Source: Prevotellaceae bacterium (GTDB lineage: Bacteria; Bacteroidota; Bacteroidia; Bacteroidales; Bacteroidaceae). From it: DNA of 7,159 nucleotides. Shown one piece after another: positions 5,620 to 7,159 of the stretch. The number at the start of each line of letters is the position of its first letter. Positions within the stretch are counted from its first letter, which is position 1. Under the pieces are notes generated by a model that did not search any database, had not been told where the DNA came from, and was given only the letters and a program-made list of their open reading frames with translations. Location: contig JAFLUV010000040.1 of NCBI GenBank assembly GCA_022508635.1, forward strand, positions 1 through 7,159, read 5' to 3'. The position numbers and the translations under genes were made by a program.

Positions 5620-6801
5620 ATGCGTGCGTCGGGCATCATTGTGTCGGTTCTGCTGCTTCCCCTGCTGTCTGCCTGCTCGGGCGGCGGACGGCAGAGGGAG
5701 GCTGCCGTGCTGTTTGCGACGGAGGCGGGCGAGCCTGAGGCCCCGCTGCACTACGACCTTCACGAGATACAGCAGAGCGGGACGATCGTGGCCGGTACGC
5801 TGAGCGGGCCGGACACGTACTATGAGTACCGCGGCAGGGAGACGGGCTTGCAGTTCGAGCTTGCGGAGGCTTTCGCGCAGAGCATAGGGGTGCGTCTCCG
5901 CATGGAGGCGTCGCCGGACACGGCTTCGCTGCTGGTCAGGCTGGAAAGGGGCGAGATTGACTTCATCGCCCTCGACATGCCGGGGTGGCGGACGTTCGGC
6001 GAGGGTTCGCTGCTGGCCGGTGCGATTGCGGAGTGGCATACGCCCGAGCGCGTGGCGCGGATACGGGAGCAGACGGCCGTCCTCACGACGTACACGGTGC
6101 GCCGGCGCATGCGTCCGGCGATGCAGGATGCCGGGCGGGGCGTCATCTCCGCATACGACGACCTCTTCCGCCGGCACAGTGCGACGGCAGGGTGGGACTG
6201 GCGGCTGCTGGCTGCCCAGTGCTACCAGGAGTCGGGCTTCGACCCCGAGGCCGTATCCTCGATGGGAGCGCAGGGCCTCATGCAGCTGATGCCGGGCACG
6301 GCCGAGGCAATGGGCGTGCCGGAGGGGCGGTGCTTCGACCCCGGGGAGAACGTCGCCGCTGCGGCAAGGTACATACGGCGCGTGAGCCAGGCGTTCGGCG
6401 ACGTGGACGAGGCGAGGGAGCGCATCTGCTTCACGCTGGCGGCCTACAACGGCGGGGCGGGGCACGTGCAGGACGCACGGATGCTGGCGAGGAAGGCCGG
6501 GCGTAACGATGCCTGCTGGGCAGAGGTTGCGCCCTTCATCCTGCGCCTCTCCGACCCCGCGTACTACCGCGACCCGGACGTGCGCCACGGCTACATGCGC
6601 GGCAGCGAGACGGAGGCCTACGTGCGCCTCGTCATGGAGCGGTGGGAGGAGTACCGGAGGTGCGCCCGTCCGTTCGCCGCCGGCAGCACGCCGGCTCCCG
6701 CACGGCGCAGCCTGCAGGACGGAGAGTACCGGAGCCGCGTGAAGAGGCCCGGGGAGTGGACGCCGCAGGGACGAGACGGCGAGCCCGCAGACTCGCTATG
6801 A
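5620..6801 (+). CDS. MltF-like lytic transglycosylase lipoprotein with a shortened solute-binding domain
   Basis: This 393-residue lipoprotein is predicted to cleave the MurNAc-GlcNAc bond of peptidoglycan, producing 1,6-anhydroMurNAc ends. The lipobox LLSAC puts the acylated cysteine at C19. Residues 45-121 match the first lobe of an SBP_bac_3 domain (LHEIQQSGTIVAGTL, then FELAEAFAQSIGVRL, then GEIDFIALDMP). Residues 178-345 are the SLT domain: catalytic E204 in CYQESGFDP, G219-LMQLMP, AAYNGG (274-279), and the closing YMRGSETEAYVRLV. Only about 55 residues separate DFIALDMP from the SLT domain, whereas Bacteroidales relatives as I recall them have a further 150 or so. The second lobe therefore seems to be missing in frame. 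A basic Pro/Arg-rich tail (about 348-393) extends past the usual end. The gene follows the fucosidase by 6 nt in the same frame, with a purine-rich GGGGGAGTAAGGG before the ATG. G+C is the highest in the window. Confidence 0.92.
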   Translation: MRASGIIVSVLLLPLLSACSGGGRQREAAVLFATEAGEPEAPLHYDLHEIQQSGTIVAGTLSGPDTYYEYRGRETGLQFELAEAFAQSIGVRLRMEASPDTASLLVRLERGEIDFIALDMPGWRTFGEGSLLAGAIAEWHTPERVARIREQTAVLTTYTVRRRMRPAMQDAGRGVISAYDDLFRRHSATAGWDWRLLAAQCYQESGFDPEAVSSMGAQGLMQLMPGTAEAMGVPEGRCFDPGENVAAAARYIRRVSQAFGDVDEARERICFTLAAYNGGAGHVQDARMLARKAGRNDACWAEVAPFILRLSDPAYYRDPDVRHGYMRGSETEAYVRLVMERWEEYRRCARPFAAGSTPAPARRSLQDGEYRSRVKRPGEWTPQGRDGEPADSL

Positions 6802-6804
6802 GAG
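6781..6804 (+). repeat. 24-bp direct repeat, copy 1 (over the transglycosylase stop codon)
   Basis: This 24-nt block begins GAGCCCGCAGACTCG and ends CTATGAGAG. It is identical to 6848-6871, with a period of 67 nt and 43 nt of very GC-rich spacer between the copies. This copy encodes the last residues of the transglycosylase (EPADSL) and contains its TGA at 6799-6801. The flanking bases differ on both sides, so the identity stops sharply. Confidence 0.9.
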
Positions 6805-6847
6805 GGGCGCGGGCGCACGACGACGGGGACGCGGGGTGGCTGTGAGA

Positions 6848-6871
6848 GAGCCCGCAGACTCGCTATGAGAG
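6848..6871 (+). repeat. 24-bp direct repeat, copy 2 (upstream of the DUF6078-like gene)
   Basis: This is an exact second copy of 6781-6804. It lies in the gap between the transglycosylase stop and the next start at 6905. The 67-nt offset is not a multiple of three, so this copy is in another frame relative to the transglycosylase. After it the sequence changes abruptly from GC-rich to an AT-richer leader (ACAAACAACGATACTAAC). No inverted repeat, terminator or promoter motif is visible in 6802-6904. Confidence 0.9.
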
Positions 6872-6904
6872 ACAAACAACGATACTAACTACAAGACTTC
6901 AACG

Positions 6905-7159
6905 ATGAGACACAAAGACTATAAAGACGTGCCGAAGGACTATCCCATCTGTATGCTCGGAGACTGTCCCGCTGCATCCTCGTGCACGCACCGGACTGCC
7001 CTCCTCGCGCTACAGGCACGGGAGACCTACCTCACCCTCATTAACCCCGCGATGTGCACCAGGGGCGAGGGCTGCCCCTTCTACCGCAGCGCCGCACCCG
7101 CAAGGTACGCCCGGGGCTTCACCAACTTCCAGAAGAAGATGTTCCCCGGACAGTACCGC
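6905..7159 (+). CDS. Cysteine-rich DUF6078-like protein, 3' end outside the window
   Basis: The first 85 codons are open from ATG at 6905 to the window edge. The N-terminus reads MRHKDYKDVPKDYPICMLGD. The pattern VPxxYxxCxxxxC, then a hydrophobic helix, then an INPxxC...CPFYRS segment and AxGFTNF resembles DUF6078, a family of unknown function known to me mainly from Bacteroidales. Five cysteines are visible (C16, C21, C27, C51, C57), spaced C-x4-C-x5-C-x23-C-x5-C, which could bind a metal. There is no signal peptide, so the protein is probably cytoplasmic. It lies 103 nt after the transglycosylase with no TAnnTTTG promoter in between, so co-transcription is possible. About 60 residues are probably missing beyond the edge. 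Function is unknown. Confidence 0.72.
   Translation, partial: MRHKDYKDVPKDYPICMLGDCPAASSCTHRTALLALQARETYLTLINPAMCTRGEGCPFYRSAAPARYARGFTNFQKKMFPGQYR

Noticed and set aside
5611..5622. Possible fusion of fucosidase and transglycosylase by stop-codon read-through (same frame, TAA GGG CGT ATG)
   Set aside because: The downstream protein has its own complete lipoprotein signal peptide with C19, which would be useless inside a fusion. The shared frame is a one-in-three coincidence.
4258..6588. Uninterrupted 776-codon open frame on the minus strand across both the fucosidase and the transglycosylase
   Set aside because: It is exactly in phase with both sense genes, which share a frame. Antisense stops there require sense TTA, CTA or TCA codons, and these GC-rich genes avoid them; the frame ends at the first TTA, in the signal peptide. 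Its product is an Arg/His/Val-rich composition with no family features.
6798..6845. 15-codon ORF starting in the first 24-bp repeat with an ATGA overlap to the transglycosylase stop
   Set aside because: The start arises from the repeat, the product is low-complexity and GC-driven, and there is no ribosome site or conservation evidence. The second repeat copy gives only a 7-codon ORF.

Overview
The window reads as part of a Bacteroidales-type (phylum Bacteroidota) chromosome. Three things support this: a promoter with the Bacteroidetes layout (TTTG, 19 nt, TATCTTTG), near absence of Shine-Dalgarno sequences, and the families present (Bacteroidetes-type V-ATPase D/I/K, a lipoprotein MltF-like transglycosylase, and a DUF6078-like protein). 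Genus cannot be fixed by eye. All seven genes lie on the + strand.

Positions 1-4233 look like one or two transcripts ending at a strong intrinsic terminator. A promoter at 31-61 drives V-type ATPase subunits D (113-718) and I (715-2589), which overlap by 4 nt. A 194-nt untranslated gap follows, then the membrane rotor subunit K (2784-3227) and, 34 nt on, a sugar-phosphate nucleotidyltransferase-like protein (3262-4176). D is the central stalk, I the membrane stator and K the ion-carrying ring. The catalytic A and B subunits are not in the window. K keeps nearly every residue that binds Na+ in the Enterococcus hirae rotor, so Na+ pumping is plausible.

Positions 4237-6801 hold a secreted GH29 alpha-L-fucosidase and, 6 nt later and in the same frame, a lipoprotein lytic transglycosylase related to MltF. 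The fucosidase start codon sits only 3 nt after the terminator T-run, so its expression must involve that hairpin. The transglycosylase keeps its catalytic domain, but its solute-binding-like domain appears to lack the second lobe. It also carries an unusual basic, Pro/Arg-rich C-terminal tail that ends inside a 24-bp direct repeat.

Positions 6802-7159 hold the second repeat copy and the start of a cysteine-rich DUF6078-like gene that runs off the window. G+C rises along the window. In sampled 60-nt lines it is 33-35 G+C in the ATPase and nucleotidyltransferase genes, 39 in the fucosidase and 44-45 in the transglycosylase. I see no CRISPR array, tRNA, rRNA, transposase or integrase. The most unusual items are the lobe-deleted transglycosylase, the terminator abutting the fucosidase start, the Na+ ligand set in K, and the 24-bp repeat pair.
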